From Marivita hallyeonensis (GTDB taxonomy: Bacteria > Pseudomonadota > Alphaproteobacteria > Rhodobacterales > Rhodobacteraceae): DNA of 64,000 nucleotides. Made by a program: the position numbers and the translations under genes. Below the pieces are notes generated by a model that worked only from the letters and a program-made list of their open reading frames with translations, did not search any database and was not told the DNA's origin. The DNA lies in contig NZ_FQXC01000002.1 of NCBI RefSeq assembly GCF_900129875.1, forward strand, positions 1 through 64,000, written 5' to 3'. Numbering within the stretch: position 1 is the stretch's first letter; each line of letters begins with the position of its first letter. Of the stretch, positions 1-7,388 are shown piece by piece.

Positions 1-106
1 TAGCACGAGCAAAACACCCGGCTCCATTCCGAACCCGGCCGTTAAGTGCCGTCGCGCCAATGGTACTGCGTCTCAAGACGTGGGAGAGTAGGTCACCGCC
101 AAACCT
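1..106 (+). rRNA. rrf: 5S ribosomal RNA, 3' part
   Basis: The window opens inside a 5S rRNA. The stretch carries the conserved alphaproteobacterial 5S blocks, including the GTTAAGTGCCGT and CCAATGGTACTGCG segments and the terminal GGGAGAGTAGGTCACCGCC. The 5' end lies before the window. The 3' end is placed by comparison with typical 5S molecules and may be off by a few bases. It marks the end of a plus-strand rRNA operon. Confidence 0.93.
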
Positions 107-150
107 AGTAAAAAGTGATGTATCCCTCAAAAACGATGAAACAACCCTGT

Positions 151-169
151 CGCGGGGTGGAGCAGCCCG
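151..169 (+). pseudogene. Truncated initiator tRNA (tRNA-fMet), first 19 bases only
   Basis: Bases CGCGGGGTGGAGCAGCCCG match the acceptor 5' strand and the first half of the D arm of a bacterial initiator tRNA. This tRNA commonly ends alphaproteobacterial rRNA operons just after 5S. After base 169 the match stops: no anticodon arm (CAT), T arm or 3' acceptor follows. The piece therefore cannot make a tRNA and looks like a remnant left by a recombination or integration break. Confidence 0.72.
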
Positions 170-204
170 CGCACGTGCCTTGCACCAGCATGATTGACGC
201 ACCG

Positions 205-222
205 CTCGGATTACCGAGTTTT
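205..222 (+). terminator. Short hairpin plus T-run after the rRNA operon
   Basis: CTCGG and CCGAG form a 5 bp stem with loop ATTA, followed by TTTT. It is the only terminator-like structure seen between the 5S gene and the convergent gene ending at 239. The stem is short, so its strength is uncertain. Confidence 0.4.
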
Positions 223-238
223 GTGTCTGCTGCGACCT

Positions 239-616
239 CTATTCAACATGATACCAGATGACGGCATCTGAAAGTCTGAGGTTGTGGTCTCCGCTAAACC
301 GAAAGGCAAGTTCGTCTCCGGGCTGCGCGCCGTCCGGCACCACTGTCCGCCAGTCAAAAACTTCCGAGACAAAGACGTTGCTGTTCCGTCCCAGAGACCG
401 GGACACCAAAAGTACGCCGTTCAGGGTGGCACGGAATGTGACGCCGCCCTTGTTTGTCACGTTCGCGTGCATGACCGGTCGACGGCGATTGCTGTTCGTC
501 ACCAGTCCGTTCGGGACGCGGAAATAAAACGTCGTGAAGACCAGGTCCCCAAGGCCGTAGGGTGCGTAATGGGCAACTGCAGGGGTGTCTCTGAAAACCT
601 GGTACTCTACGGGCAT
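239..616 (-). CDS. Hypothetical protein, predicted beta-rich, 125 residues
   Basis: I do not recognise this protein. The ATG at 616 is preceded by an AAAGGAA ribosome-binding site at good spacing, which supports a real gene. The protein has no signal peptide, membrane segment or Cys pair. Alternating hydrophobic and polar residues with many Val, Phe and Asn (for example NRRRPVMHANVTNKGG near residues 43-58) suggest a beta-sandwich, but no family can be assigned. It stands alone between the truncated tRNA and the lipid A deacylase, reading towards the rRNA operon. Its position beside a broken tRNA would fit acquired DNA, though this is only inference. Confidence 0.7.
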   Translation of the reverse strand: MPVEYQVFRDTPAVAHYAPYGLGDLVFTTFYFRVPNGLVTNSNRRRPVMHANVTNKGGVTFRATLNGVLLVSRSLGRNSNVFVSEVFDWRTVVPDGAQPGDELAFRFSGDHNLRLSDAVIWYHVE

Positions 617-833
617 GTGAAATTCCTTTGAAAAATCTGAACATTGGGATCCTACAATGTCGGGGCACCGTGTCCAGATGCGGATATCGCACAGCGCGGT
701 GCAGGCGAGCGGTTTGAGCGACTAACCCGTGAACGGATGCTTCAGCGGAAACTTGGTCTTAGTCCGGGGGCGATGATTGCGTCTCACGCGCGAGTTTGGC
801 ATGGTCTGCAAAAGCAGTGACGAGGCAGGTATC

Positions 834-1355
834 ATGGCAGACGGGACCTTCGCGGTATTGTTGTTTGTTCTTGGATTGACCGACATGGGCATGAACCATT
901 GCGGCACCGAGGCGGGCTGTCTTGGCAAATCCGAGACCACGCCGCGGTTTGCGCTGTCGGGGGGCGAAGTGCTTGAACGACGGGCCGATCCGGCGGCGGA
1001 AGTGTATTTGCGCTACGATCTGGGCCATAAGCGGGGGCCGTTCGGCAATGCGGCGGGTCTGTCCGTTGGGGAAAACGGCGAGACCTGGATGGGTTTCGGC
1101 TCGACCTACACCATCCCGTTCGGCCGCAGCGGCGCCTATGCTGAACTGCACTCGATGCCGGGGCTCTATTTCGACAATGGCGGGTTCGACCTTGGTGGAC
1201 CCATCGCGTTCCGGTCTGGGATCGAGCTGGGATACGAAACCCGGCAAGGATGGCGCATGGCGGTGAGCTATGATCATCGCTCCAATGCCGGGATCTACGA
1301 CGACAACCCGGGCATCGAAACTGTTCAGTTTCGAGTATCGATCCCTTTGAACTGA
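834..1355 (+). CDS. PagL-like lipid A 3-O-deacylase (acyloxyacyl hydrolase family)
   Basis: Predicted outer-membrane hydrolase that removes the 3-O-linked acyl chain from lipid A. The C-terminal strand carries the PagL catalytic spacing: His148, Ser150 (H-x-S) and Glu162, the same +2 and +14 spacing as His126/Ser128/Glu140 of Pseudomonas PagL. Length (173 residues) and the short alternating strands fit an 8-strand barrel. Residues 1-20 are hydrophobic but the signal peptide is not clearly cleavable. The ATG at 834 was chosen because GAGGCAGG precedes it; in-frame upstream starts lack a site. The 217 bases between it and the divergent gene ending the minus-strand unit at 616 hold nothing else I can support. 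Confidence 0.68.
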   Translation: MADGTFAVLLFVLGLTDMGMNHCGTEAGCLGKSETTPRFALSGGEVLERRADPAAEVYLRYDLGHKRGPFGNAAGLSVGENGETWMGFGSTYTIPFGRSGAYAELHSMPGLYFDNGGFDLGGPIAFRSGIELGYETRQGWRMAVSYDHRSNAGIYDDNPGIETVQFRVSIPLN

Positions 1356-1390
1356 CCCTTTTGCCCCTTCAAAATTGACGGAGAGTGAGT

Positions 1391-1825
1391 ATGGCCCAGC
1401 GTATTGTTGTGTCGAGCGATCACGCCGCGATCGAATTGCGCCAGGCGGTGGCGCGTCACGCGCAAGGCTTGGGTTGGGACGTGGTCGATATCGGACCGAC
1501 CTCGACCGAGAGCACGCATTATCCGGTTCACGGCAAGGCTGCGGCCGAGAAGGTGGCCTCCGGCGATTGCGATCTGGGGATCATCCTGTGCGGCACCGGG
1601 CAGGGGATCATGATGGCCGCAAACAAGGTGCCAGGCATCCGCTGCGGTGTCTGTTCTGACACCTTCTCGGCGCGGATGATCCGGGCGCATAACGATGCGA
1701 ATATGCTGTCCCTCGGCGCGCGTGTCGTGGGCGAAGGACTGGCGCTTGATATCGTCGAGGCTTTTTTGACGACTGCGTTTGAAGGCGGGCGTCACGCCAC
1801 GCGGGTCGAGATGATCGAAGCCTGA
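1391..1825 (+). CDS. rpiB: Ribose-5-phosphate isomerase B / LacAB family sugar-phosphate isomerase
   Basis: Interconverts ribose 5-phosphate and ribulose 5-phosphate, or a related aldose/ketose phosphate pair. The 144-residue length, the N-terminal SSDHAAIELR segment, the THYP segment and the active-site Cys in ILCGTGQGIMMAANK are typical of RpiB. The RNDANMLSLGAR-type block (here HNDANMLSLGAR) near the C-terminus is also conserved. The start is the ATG at 1391 with GGAG seven bases upstream; an in-frame GTG at 1385 is too close to that site. It converges on the ABC ATPase gene, whose stop is only 7 bases away, so it may belong functionally with the sugar locus. LacA/LacB activity cannot be excluded from sequence alone. 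Confidence 0.85.
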   Translation: MAQRIVVSSDHAAIELRQAVARHAQGLGWDVVDIGPTSTESTHYPVHGKAAAEKVASGDCDLGIILCGTGQGIMMAANKVPGIRCGVCSDTFSARMIRAHNDANMLSLGARVVGEGLALDIVEAFLTTAFEGGRHATRVEMIEA

Positions 1826-1832
1826 TCCTCGG

Positions 1833-2885
1833 CTAGCGCAAACGCGCTTCGGTTTTTGCGTCGAACAAGAACAGGTGGTTGGGATCGATCACCAGACCTA
1901 CCATGTCGCCTTCGGAAGACCGGTGATCGCCTCGTTCTTCCACAACGATCTTCTCGCCGCTCGGGCAAGTGATATAGGCGTAGGACACGCCACCAAGACT
2001 CTCGGTCAGATCCACGCGGTGCTGGCCGCCCGGGGTTATCTCCAGATGTTCGGGGCGAAGGCCGATCAGAACGTTTTGCCCATCCTGAGCCGAGGCGGTT
2101 TTTGCAATGGATGTGCCAAGACCCTCGGACGAAACGCTGTCGCCTGAGACGGTCCCGGCAAGGAAATTCATCGACGGCGAGCCGATGAAACCGGCGACAA
2201 ACCGGTTGTCGGGGTCGCGGTAAAGCTCCATCGGGGCACCGACCTGTTCGATCCGACCCGCGCGCAGCACGACGATCTTGTCGGCGAGCGTCATGGCTTC
2301 GACCTGATCGTGGGTCACGTAGATCATGGTGGCGCCGATTTCCTTGTGCAGGCGCGCGATCTCGACGCGCATTTCCACGCGCAATTCGGCGTCGAGGTTG
2401 GAAAGCGGTTCGTCGAACAGGAACACCTCTGGTCCACGGACGATGGCGCGCCCGATGGCAACGCGCTGCCGCTGGCCGCCGGAAAGCGCCTTGGGCTTGC
2501 GTTTGAGATACTCGTCGAGCTTCAGGATACGGCTCGCTTCGGCCACTTTTTCGGTGATTGCCGCTTTGGGATGGCCTGTCATCTTCAGACCGAACCCCAT
2601 GTTTTCCTCAACCGTCATGTGCGGATAAAGCGCGTAGGTCTGGAACACCATGGATACGCCCCGGTCGGACGGGTCCAGCCGCGTCACATCGCGTGGGCCG
2701 ATATGGATCGTACCTTCCGTCGTTTCCTCCAGCCCGGCGACCATGCGAAGAAGCGTGGACTTGCCGCAGCCGGATGGTCCGACGAACACGCAGAACTCGC
2801 CGTGCTCGATGTCGAGGTCGACGCCATGGATGACTTGTGTGTCTCCATAGCGCTTGATGACTTTCTCAAGCGTCACTCCGGACAT
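1833..2885 (-). CDS. Sugar ABC transporter ATP-binding protein (UgpC/MalK type)
   Basis: ATPase of a carbohydrate importer, 350 residues. Walker A (GPSGCGKS) is at 36-43, the LSGGQRQR signature and FDEPLSNLD Walker B follow, then the switch His in VTHDQ. A C-terminal TOBE-like regulatory domain occupies roughly 240-350. The ATG at 2885 is preceded by GGGAGAGAG; the longer open frame upstream reads through the IclR gene in another frame and is not real. Its start overlaps the end of the IclR gene by 20 bases, so the two are one transcript. It most likely energises the permeases encoded divergently at 5234 and 6527, which have no ATPase of their own. Confidence 0.92.
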   Translation of the reverse strand: MSGVTLEKVIKRYGDTQVIHGVDLDIEHGEFCVFVGPSGCGKSTLLRMVAGLEETTEGTIHIGPRDVTRLDPSDRGVSMVFQTYALYPHMTVEENMGFGLKMTGHPKAAITEKVAEASRILKLDEYLKRKPKALSGGQRQRVAIGRAIVRGPEVFLFDEPLSNLDAELRVEMRVEIARLHKEIGATMIYVTHDQVEAMTLADKIVVLRAGRIEQVGAPMELYRDPDNRFVAGFIGSPSMNFLAGTVSGDSVSSEGLGTSIAKTASAQDGQNVLIGLRPEHLEITPGGQHRVDLTESLGGVSYAYITCPSGEKIVVEERGDHRSSEGDMVGLVIDPNHLFLFDAKTEARLR

Positions 2886-3702
2886 ATGGTCTCTCTCCCT
2901 GTGACATGGTGTGGGGCGCGGCTGACTGTGGAAACACCCAGCTTTCGGCGTCCCGGGCGATGGCGCGGGCCGCTTGCTGCAGCCGTGGTCCAAGTTGCGC
3001 CAGCGCGTCGAGATTGGTACGACGCGTTGTTCCGGTGACCGACAAAGCGCCAAGCGGGCGGTTCTGGCTGTTCAGGATCGGCGCGCTGACGCAAATGATC
3101 CCGATCTCGTGTTCTTCGCGATCAAAGCTGATCCCGGTTGCCCGGATCTCGGCCAATTCGGCACGGAGGCTCTCGGGCGATCCGTGCGTCGCGGGTGTGA
3201 ACTGGTGCCAGCTTTGTTGGGCCAGAACCGTGGTCAGTTCCGGTTCCGGCAGATGAGCCAGCATCGCCTTGCCGACCCCGGTGCAGTAGGCAGGGCCGAC
3301 CTTGCCCGCCTGGCTGAACATCTCAACCGGATCGCGCGCGTTGCGCTTGTCGACGTACAGAACCTGCGCATGGTCAAGCTGCGCCAGATGCACCGTCTCG
3401 CCAGTCTCATGGCTGAGCGCGTCGATATGGGGCCGCGCGACGGGTGCCAGAGAGGCCTGAGCCCATGCGGAATGCGCCAGACGCACAAGGCGTAAACCGG
3501 GTGCATAGGTCTGTCGCTCGACGTCGTATTGAAGCATGCCCTGATTGGTCAGGGTCTGCACAAACCGATAGAGCGTGGCCTTCGGCAGGGGCGAGTCACC
3601 CAGAAGCTCGGCAAAGCGCACGGGGCGCCCGTAAGACGCAATCTGGTCCAGCACGGCAAGCGCTTTGCCCACGGTTCCGTCGCTTTTATCGACCGCCGTC
3701 AT
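2866..3702 (-). CDS. IclR-family transcriptional regulator
   Basis: DNA-binding regulator of 278 residues. An N-terminal winged helix-turn-helix (about residues 10-65, including the PLPKATLYRFVQTL recognition segment) is followed by an IclR effector-binding domain (about 80-255). The ATG at 3702 has GGAGG about ten bases upstream; an in-frame ATG at 3759 lacks a site. It is divergent from the binding-protein gene at 3852, and a perfect 19-base palindrome lies between them, so it very likely controls the galactoside operon. The 3' end overlaps the ABC ATPase start. The effector is unknown; a sugar or pathway intermediate is the natural guess. Confidence 0.9.
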   Translation of the reverse strand: MTAVDKSDGTVGKALAVLDQIASYGRPVRFAELLGDSPLPKATLYRFVQTLTNQGMLQYDVERQTYAPGLRLVRLAHSAWAQASLAPVARPHIDALSHETGETVHLAQLDHAQVLYVDKRNARDPVEMFSQAGKVGPAYCTGVGKAMLAHLPEPELTTVLAQQSWHQFTPATHGSPESLRAELAEIRATGISFDREEHEIGIICVSAPILNSQNRPLGALSVTGTTRRTNLDALAQLGPRLQQAARAIARDAESWVFPQSAAPHTMSQGERPYVRSDA

Positions 3703-3748
3703 ATGCGCGAAAATCCTCCCTGTGCCGTCCGTCGCGTCGAAGCGGCTG

Positions 3749-3779
3749 TTGACAAGCATAGGCGAGTCGCTGTTATGAT
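3749..3779 (+). promoter_or_regulatory. Candidate promoter of the galactoside operon
   Basis: TTGACA (3749-3754) and TATGAT (3774-3779) resemble -35 and -10 elements, with a long 19-base spacer (18 if TTATGA is used). The element faces the binding-protein gene at 3852, and the palindromic operator begins 18 bases beyond the -10. Confidence 0.55.
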
Positions 3780-3796
3780 TTCAATATGCAAAACAA

Positions 3797-3815
3797 GGTT
3801 TCAAATAATGAAACC
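3797..3815. promoter_or_regulatory. IclR-type palindromic operator
   Basis: GGTTTCA-AATAA-TGAAACC is a perfect 7 bp inverted repeat around a 5-base centre. Its TTTCA/TGAAA half-sites resemble those bound by IclR-family proteins such as KdgR. Its position just downstream of the predicted start point suggests repression by the divergent IclR regulator. Confidence 0.65.
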
Positions 3816-3851
3816 AGTTGCGACAGAGTTGGGAGCATAAGGGAGGATACC

Positions 3852-5114
3852 ATGCGTTCCACATTGAAAGCGTCGGCACTGGCGCTTGCAGCGGCATTTG
3901 CCGCTCCGGCGGCGTTTGCAGAGGGCCACGCGCTGACCGGCGATTTGAAGATTTTTCTCGACACGTCGAACCCGGCACCGCGCGCCACAATGGAAGCCAT
4001 GATCGGCCGCTTCCAGGAAATGCATCCCGATCTGAACATCGAAACCACGGTGATCGACCGCGAAGCGTACAAGACGCAGATCCGCAACTTCCTGACTGCC
4101 GATGCGCCCGACGTGGCCACATGGTACGCGGCGAACCGCATGCGTCCGTATGTTGAGGCGGGTCTCTTCGAAGACGTCTCTGACCTGTGGGCAGAGCCCG
4201 AAATCGCCGAGAACCTTGCCTCGACCAAGGGCGCGATGACCATCGATGGCAAGCAGTGGGGGGTGCCGTACACGTACTATCAGTGGGGCGTCTATTACCG
4301 GAAGGACCTCTACGACCAGTACGGTCTGAGCGAGCCCACCAATTTTGATGAGATGAAGTCCAACTGTCAGACGCTCTTGGACAATGGCGTGAAGTGCTAC
4401 ACCATTGGCACCAAGTTCCTCTGGACCGCGGGTGGCTGGTTTGATTACCTGAACTTGCGCACGCATGGCTATGATTTCCATATGGAAATGGCCGCCGGGG
4501 ATGTGCCGTGGACGGATGACCGCGTGCGCGAGACCTTCGCCAATTGGCGCGAGCTGATCGACATGGGCGCTTATGTCGACAACCATCAGAACTACAGCTG
4601 GCAGGAAGCTCTGCCCTTCATGGTGAACGGCGAAGCTGCCGCGTATCTTATGGGGAATTTCGCCGTGGCTCCGCTGCGCGAAGCGGGTTTGAGCAACGAC
4701 CAGATCGATTTCTACCAGTTCCCGGCGATCAACCCGGATGTCGCGCTGGCCGAAGATGCGCCGACCGACACGTTCCACATTCCGGCAAATGCCGCGAACA
4801 AGGACGCGGCGCGTGAGTTCCTGCGCTTCGTCGTCTCGGCGCAAGAGCAGACGGAGATCAACAACGGCGCAAACCTGGGCCAGCTTCCGGTGAACGCCTC
4901 GGCGTCGATCGACGATGACAAGTTCCTCGCGGAAGGTTTCGAGATGCTCAGCTCCAACAGCCCGGGCGGTGTGGCGCAGTTCTTTGACCGCGACTTCCCG
5001 GCCGAGATGGCGGCAGAAGCGATGCAAGGCTTCCAGGAATTCATGGTGTTCCCGGACAACCTTGACGACATCCTGTCCCGCCTCGAACAGGTGCGCCAGC
5101 GCGTCTATCAATAA
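3852..5114 (+). CDS. Sugar ABC transporter substrate-binding protein
   Basis: Periplasmic solute-binding protein (420 residues, extracellular family 1) that captures a carbohydrate and delivers it to the two permeases downstream. A signal peptide spans residues 1-23 with an Ala-x-Ala type cut after AAFA. The mature part starts with the usual GDLKIFLDTSNPAPRATMEAM-like first strand and has aromatic residues expected for sugar stacking. The ATG at 3852 is preceded by GGGAGG; an earlier in-frame ATG at 3786 lies in the operator region. As first gene of the operon it is followed by two strong hairpins, a usual arrangement for making more binding protein than permease. The neighbouring enzymes suggest alpha- and beta-galactosides as substrates. 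Confidence 0.92.
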   Translation: MRSTLKASALALAAAFAAPAAFAEGHALTGDLKIFLDTSNPAPRATMEAMIGRFQEMHPDLNIETTVIDREAYKTQIRNFLTADAPDVATWYAANRMRPYVEAGLFEDVSDLWAEPEIAENLASTKGAMTIDGKQWGVPYTYYQWGVYYRKDLYDQYGLSEPTNFDEMKSNCQTLLDNGVKCYTIGTKFLWTAGGWFDYLNLRTHGYDFHMEMAAGDVPWTDDRVRETFANWRELIDMGAYVDNHQNYSWQEALPFMVNGEAAAYLMGNFAVAPLREAGLSNDQIDFYQFPAINPDVALAEDAPTDTFHIPANAANKDAAREFLRFVVSAQEQTEINNGANLGQLPVNASASIDDDKFLAEGFEMLSSNSPGGVAQFFDRDFPAEMAAEAMQGFQEFMVFPDNLDDILSRLEQVRQRVYQ

Positions 5115-5120
5115 TCTGAC

Positions 5121-5179
5121 GCCGGGCTTAGGCCCGGCCGACGCCAGACCGGTGGGCCGGTGCTTTGGCCCGGCCCACC
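5121..5179 (+). promoter_or_regulatory. Two consecutive hairpins between binding-protein and permease genes
   Basis: The first hairpin pairs 5121-5127 (GCCGGGC) with 5132-5138. The second pairs 5151-5160 (GGTGGGCCGG) with 5170-5179, a 10 bp stem with a 9-base loop. No T-run follows, so they more likely stabilise the upstream mRNA end or partly attenuate transcription than fully terminate it. Confidence 0.55.
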
Positions 5180-5233
5180 ACGACACATCCGCAAACTGCC
5201 GGTTTTCGCATGTGCCGTGTGGAGGAAACGCCC

Positions 5234-6166
5234 ATGACCGTCACAGCCTTGCCCGACACCGAAGCCACGCCGCCGAAACGCGGCTGGTACAAGCGTAACG
5301 AAATTGCGGTCACGCCATGGCTGTTTCTTGCGCCTGCGATCCTGTTCTTCGCGGTCTACGTCATCATCCCGATCTTCCAGAGTTTTTCGATCTCGCTCTA
5401 TGACTGGGACGGTCTGGGAGAGGCGCGCTTTGTCGGCATGGCGAACTACCAGGAACTGGTGACCGACCGCGCGTTCGAGGTGTCGCTCTGGAACAACCTC
5501 AAATGGCTGGTCTTCTACCTTCTCGCCATTCCCGCGGGCCTTTTCATTGCGTTGTTCCTCAACCAGACGGTCACGGGCATCCGCATCTACAAGTCGCTGT
5601 TTTTCTCTCCGTTTGTTCTCTCACAGGTCGTTGTCGGCCTTGTCTTCGCATGGTTCTACCTGCCGAATGAGGGCTTGTTGTCCAACATGCTGGGCTGGTT
5701 CGGCCTTGGCCCCGTGAACGTGCTGGGTGATCCGACATGGGCCACCTATGGCATCATCGCTGCCGGTCTGTGGCCGCAGACGGCGTATTGCATGATCCTT
5801 TACCTGACGGGCCTCAATGCCGTGGACCCGGAGCAGGTGGAGGCCGCGCGTCTGGATGGGGCAAAGGGCTGGAAGATGCTCTGGTACGTGATCATCCCGC
5901 AGCTCAAACCCGCCACGTTCATCGCGTTCGTCGTGACCATCATCGGCGCGCTGCGGTCGTTCGACCTCATTTCCATCATGACCAATGGCGGCCCGTTTGG
6001 GCAAACGCGGGTACTGTCCTTCTACATGTTCGAAAAAGCCCTGTCGGAATATGGCTTCCGCATGGGCTACGGCGCGGCCATTGCGGTTGTGCTCTTCCTC
6101 ATCATGCTGGTCTTCATCGCCTACTTCCTCTTCTCGATGTACCGCGAAGAGCGGGGAGGGCGCTGA
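5234..6166 (+). CDS. Sugar ABC transporter permease (MalF/UgpA type)
   Basis: Inner-membrane permease of 310 residues with six predicted membrane segments, the first at WLFLAPAILFFAVYVIIPIF. The cytoplasmic EAA loop that docks to the ATPase is visible as EAARLDGAKGWKMLWYVIIP. The ATG at 5234 has GGAGG eight bases upstream; the longer upstream frame starts inside the intergenic hairpins. It forms the heterodimeric channel with the permease at 6527, although an unrelated YjbR-like gene lies between them. Confidence 0.93.
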   Translation: MTVTALPDTEATPPKRGWYKRNEIAVTPWLFLAPAILFFAVYVIIPIFQSFSISLYDWDGLGEARFVGMANYQELVTDRAFEVSLWNNLKWLVFYLLAIPAGLFIALFLNQTVTGIRIYKSLFFSPFVLSQVVVGLVFAWFYLPNEGLLSNMLGWFGLGPVNVLGDPTWATYGIIAAGLWPQTAYCMILYLTGLNAVDPEQVEAARLDGAKGWKMLWYVIIPQLKPATFIAFVVTIIGALRSFDLISIMTNGGPFGQTRVLSFYMFEKALSEYGFRMGYGAAIAVVLFLIMLVFIAYFLFSMYREERGGR

Positions 6167-6167
6167 G

Positions 6168-6527
6168 ATGGCGGTCACCCGAGACCAGATTGACGCCATC
6201 TGTGCGACCTTTCCGGGAGCGACCCCGGCGCATCCGCCGGAACTGGTCAGCTGGAAAGTCGGCGGCAAGATGTACGCCTGCTTCGGCGGTGACGGCGACA
6301 TGGACGGTGTGTCTGTGAAAACCGAAAGCGCTGACATGGCGGCGATGCTCATTGACACGACCAGCGCCGTGAAAGCCCCTTATTTCCACGCAAGCTGGGT
6401 GCGGCTGCGGTTCGATGATGCCGATCTCGACGAGGTCACGCATCGTTTGGGTGCGTCCTATGATCTGATCCGGAAAAGCCTGAAGAAGGCAGAGCGCGAT
6501 GCGCTTCCAGCGAGAGAGGTGCGCTGA
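6168..6527 (+). CDS. MmcQ/YjbR family protein inside the ABC operon
   Basis: Small soluble protein of 119 residues resembling the YjbR/MmcQ fold, a double-wing-like domain of unclear function. Support comes from the ATFPGATPAHPPELVSWKVGGKMYA opening (VGGKMYA is a family-like segment) and the C-terminal LRKSLKKAERDA-type helix (here IRKSLKKAERDA). The ATG at 6168 follows the permease stop by one base and has GGGGAGGG just upstream; its stop overlaps the next permease start (TGATG). It is therefore translated with the transporter, which is unusual because it separates two permease genes that are normally adjacent. No transport role is known for the family. Confidence 0.78.
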   Translation: MAVTRDQIDAICATFPGATPAHPPELVSWKVGGKMYACFGGDGDMDGVSVKTESADMAAMLIDTTSAVKAPYFHASWVRLRFDDADLDEVTHRLGASYDLIRKSLKKAERDALPAREVR

Positions 6528-7375
6528 TGTTCCCGCGTCCCATCCAACAAGCGAGCCCCGCCGCGCAGACCACGTACAAAACGCTCCTGCCGCTCGCGCT
6601 CATCATGTGGCTCTTGCCGCTGATCGCCGTGGCTGTGTTTTCGGTCAAACCAGCCTCCGACTTCACGCAAGGCAATTACTGGGGCATGCCCGGCTCCTTC
6701 GACCTGATTGATAACTACTCTCAGGTGTTCTTCAACTCGGACATGCCGCGCTACATGTTGAATTCGGTGCTGATCACCGTGCCGACAGTGATCGGTGCGG
6801 TGGCGCTGTCCGCGATGGCGGGTTTTGCTCTTGGCATCTACAAGTTCAGGTCGAACCTGTGGGTGTTCTTCATGTTCGTCGCGGGCAATTTCGTGCCGTT
6901 CCAGATTCTGATGGTGCCGGTGCGCGATCTGACGCTCGACATGGGGCTTTACAACACGAAGACCGGTCTCGTTCTCTTTCACATCGCGTTCCAGACCGGC
7001 TTTTGCACGCTCTTCATGCGCAACTTCATCCGCGCCTTGCCGTTTCCGCTGATCGAAGCCGCGCGGGTCGAAGGCGTCGCGGAATGGCGCATCTTCTGGT
7101 TTGTGGTGCTTCCGCTGATGAAACCGGCCTTGGCCGCATTGGCGGTGCTGATCTTCACCTTCATCTGGAACGATTACTTCTGGGCCATCGTGCTGACGCA
7201 AGGGCCGGACGCCCAACCCGTCACTGCCGGCATCACCAGCTTCAACGCACAGTACCGCGCCGCCTACCACCTGATGAGCGCGGGCAGCATTGTCGCGGCC
7301 CTGCCGCCGGTGCTGATGTTCTTCCTCATGCAGAAACACTTTATCGCGGGCCTCACGCTGGGCGCGGTGAAATAA
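6527..7375 (+). CDS. Sugar ABC transporter permease (MalG/UgpE type)
   Basis: Second permease, 282 residues with six predicted membrane segments, the first at LIMWLLPLIAVAVF. The EAA loop reads EAARVEGVAEWRIFWFVVLP. The start ATG overlaps the stop of the YjbR-like gene (TGATG), so translation is coupled. It ends with the common C-terminal KHFIAGLTLGAVK. Together with the permease at 5234, the binding protein at 3852 and the divergent ATPase at 2885 it completes one importer. Confidence 0.93.
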   Translation: MFPRPIQQASPAAQTTYKTLLPLALIMWLLPLIAVAVFSVKPASDFTQGNYWGMPGSFDLIDNYSQVFFNSDMPRYMLNSVLITVPTVIGAVALSAMAGFALGIYKFRSNLWVFFMFVAGNFVPFQILMVPVRDLTLDMGLYNTKTGLVLFHIAFQTGFCTLFMRNFIRALPFPLIEAARVEGVAEWRIFWFVVLPLMKPALAALAVLIFTFIWNDYFWAIVLTQGPDAQPVTAGITSFNAQYRAAYHLMSAGSIVAALPPVLMFFLMQKHFIAGLTLGAVK

Positions 7376-7388
7376 GGACCTACGACAG

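Noticed and set aside
3801-5186. 461-residue open frame on the minus strand opposite the sugar-binding protein
   Set aside because: It is the mirror frame of a high-GC gene, has no ribosome-binding site and no recognisable protein features.
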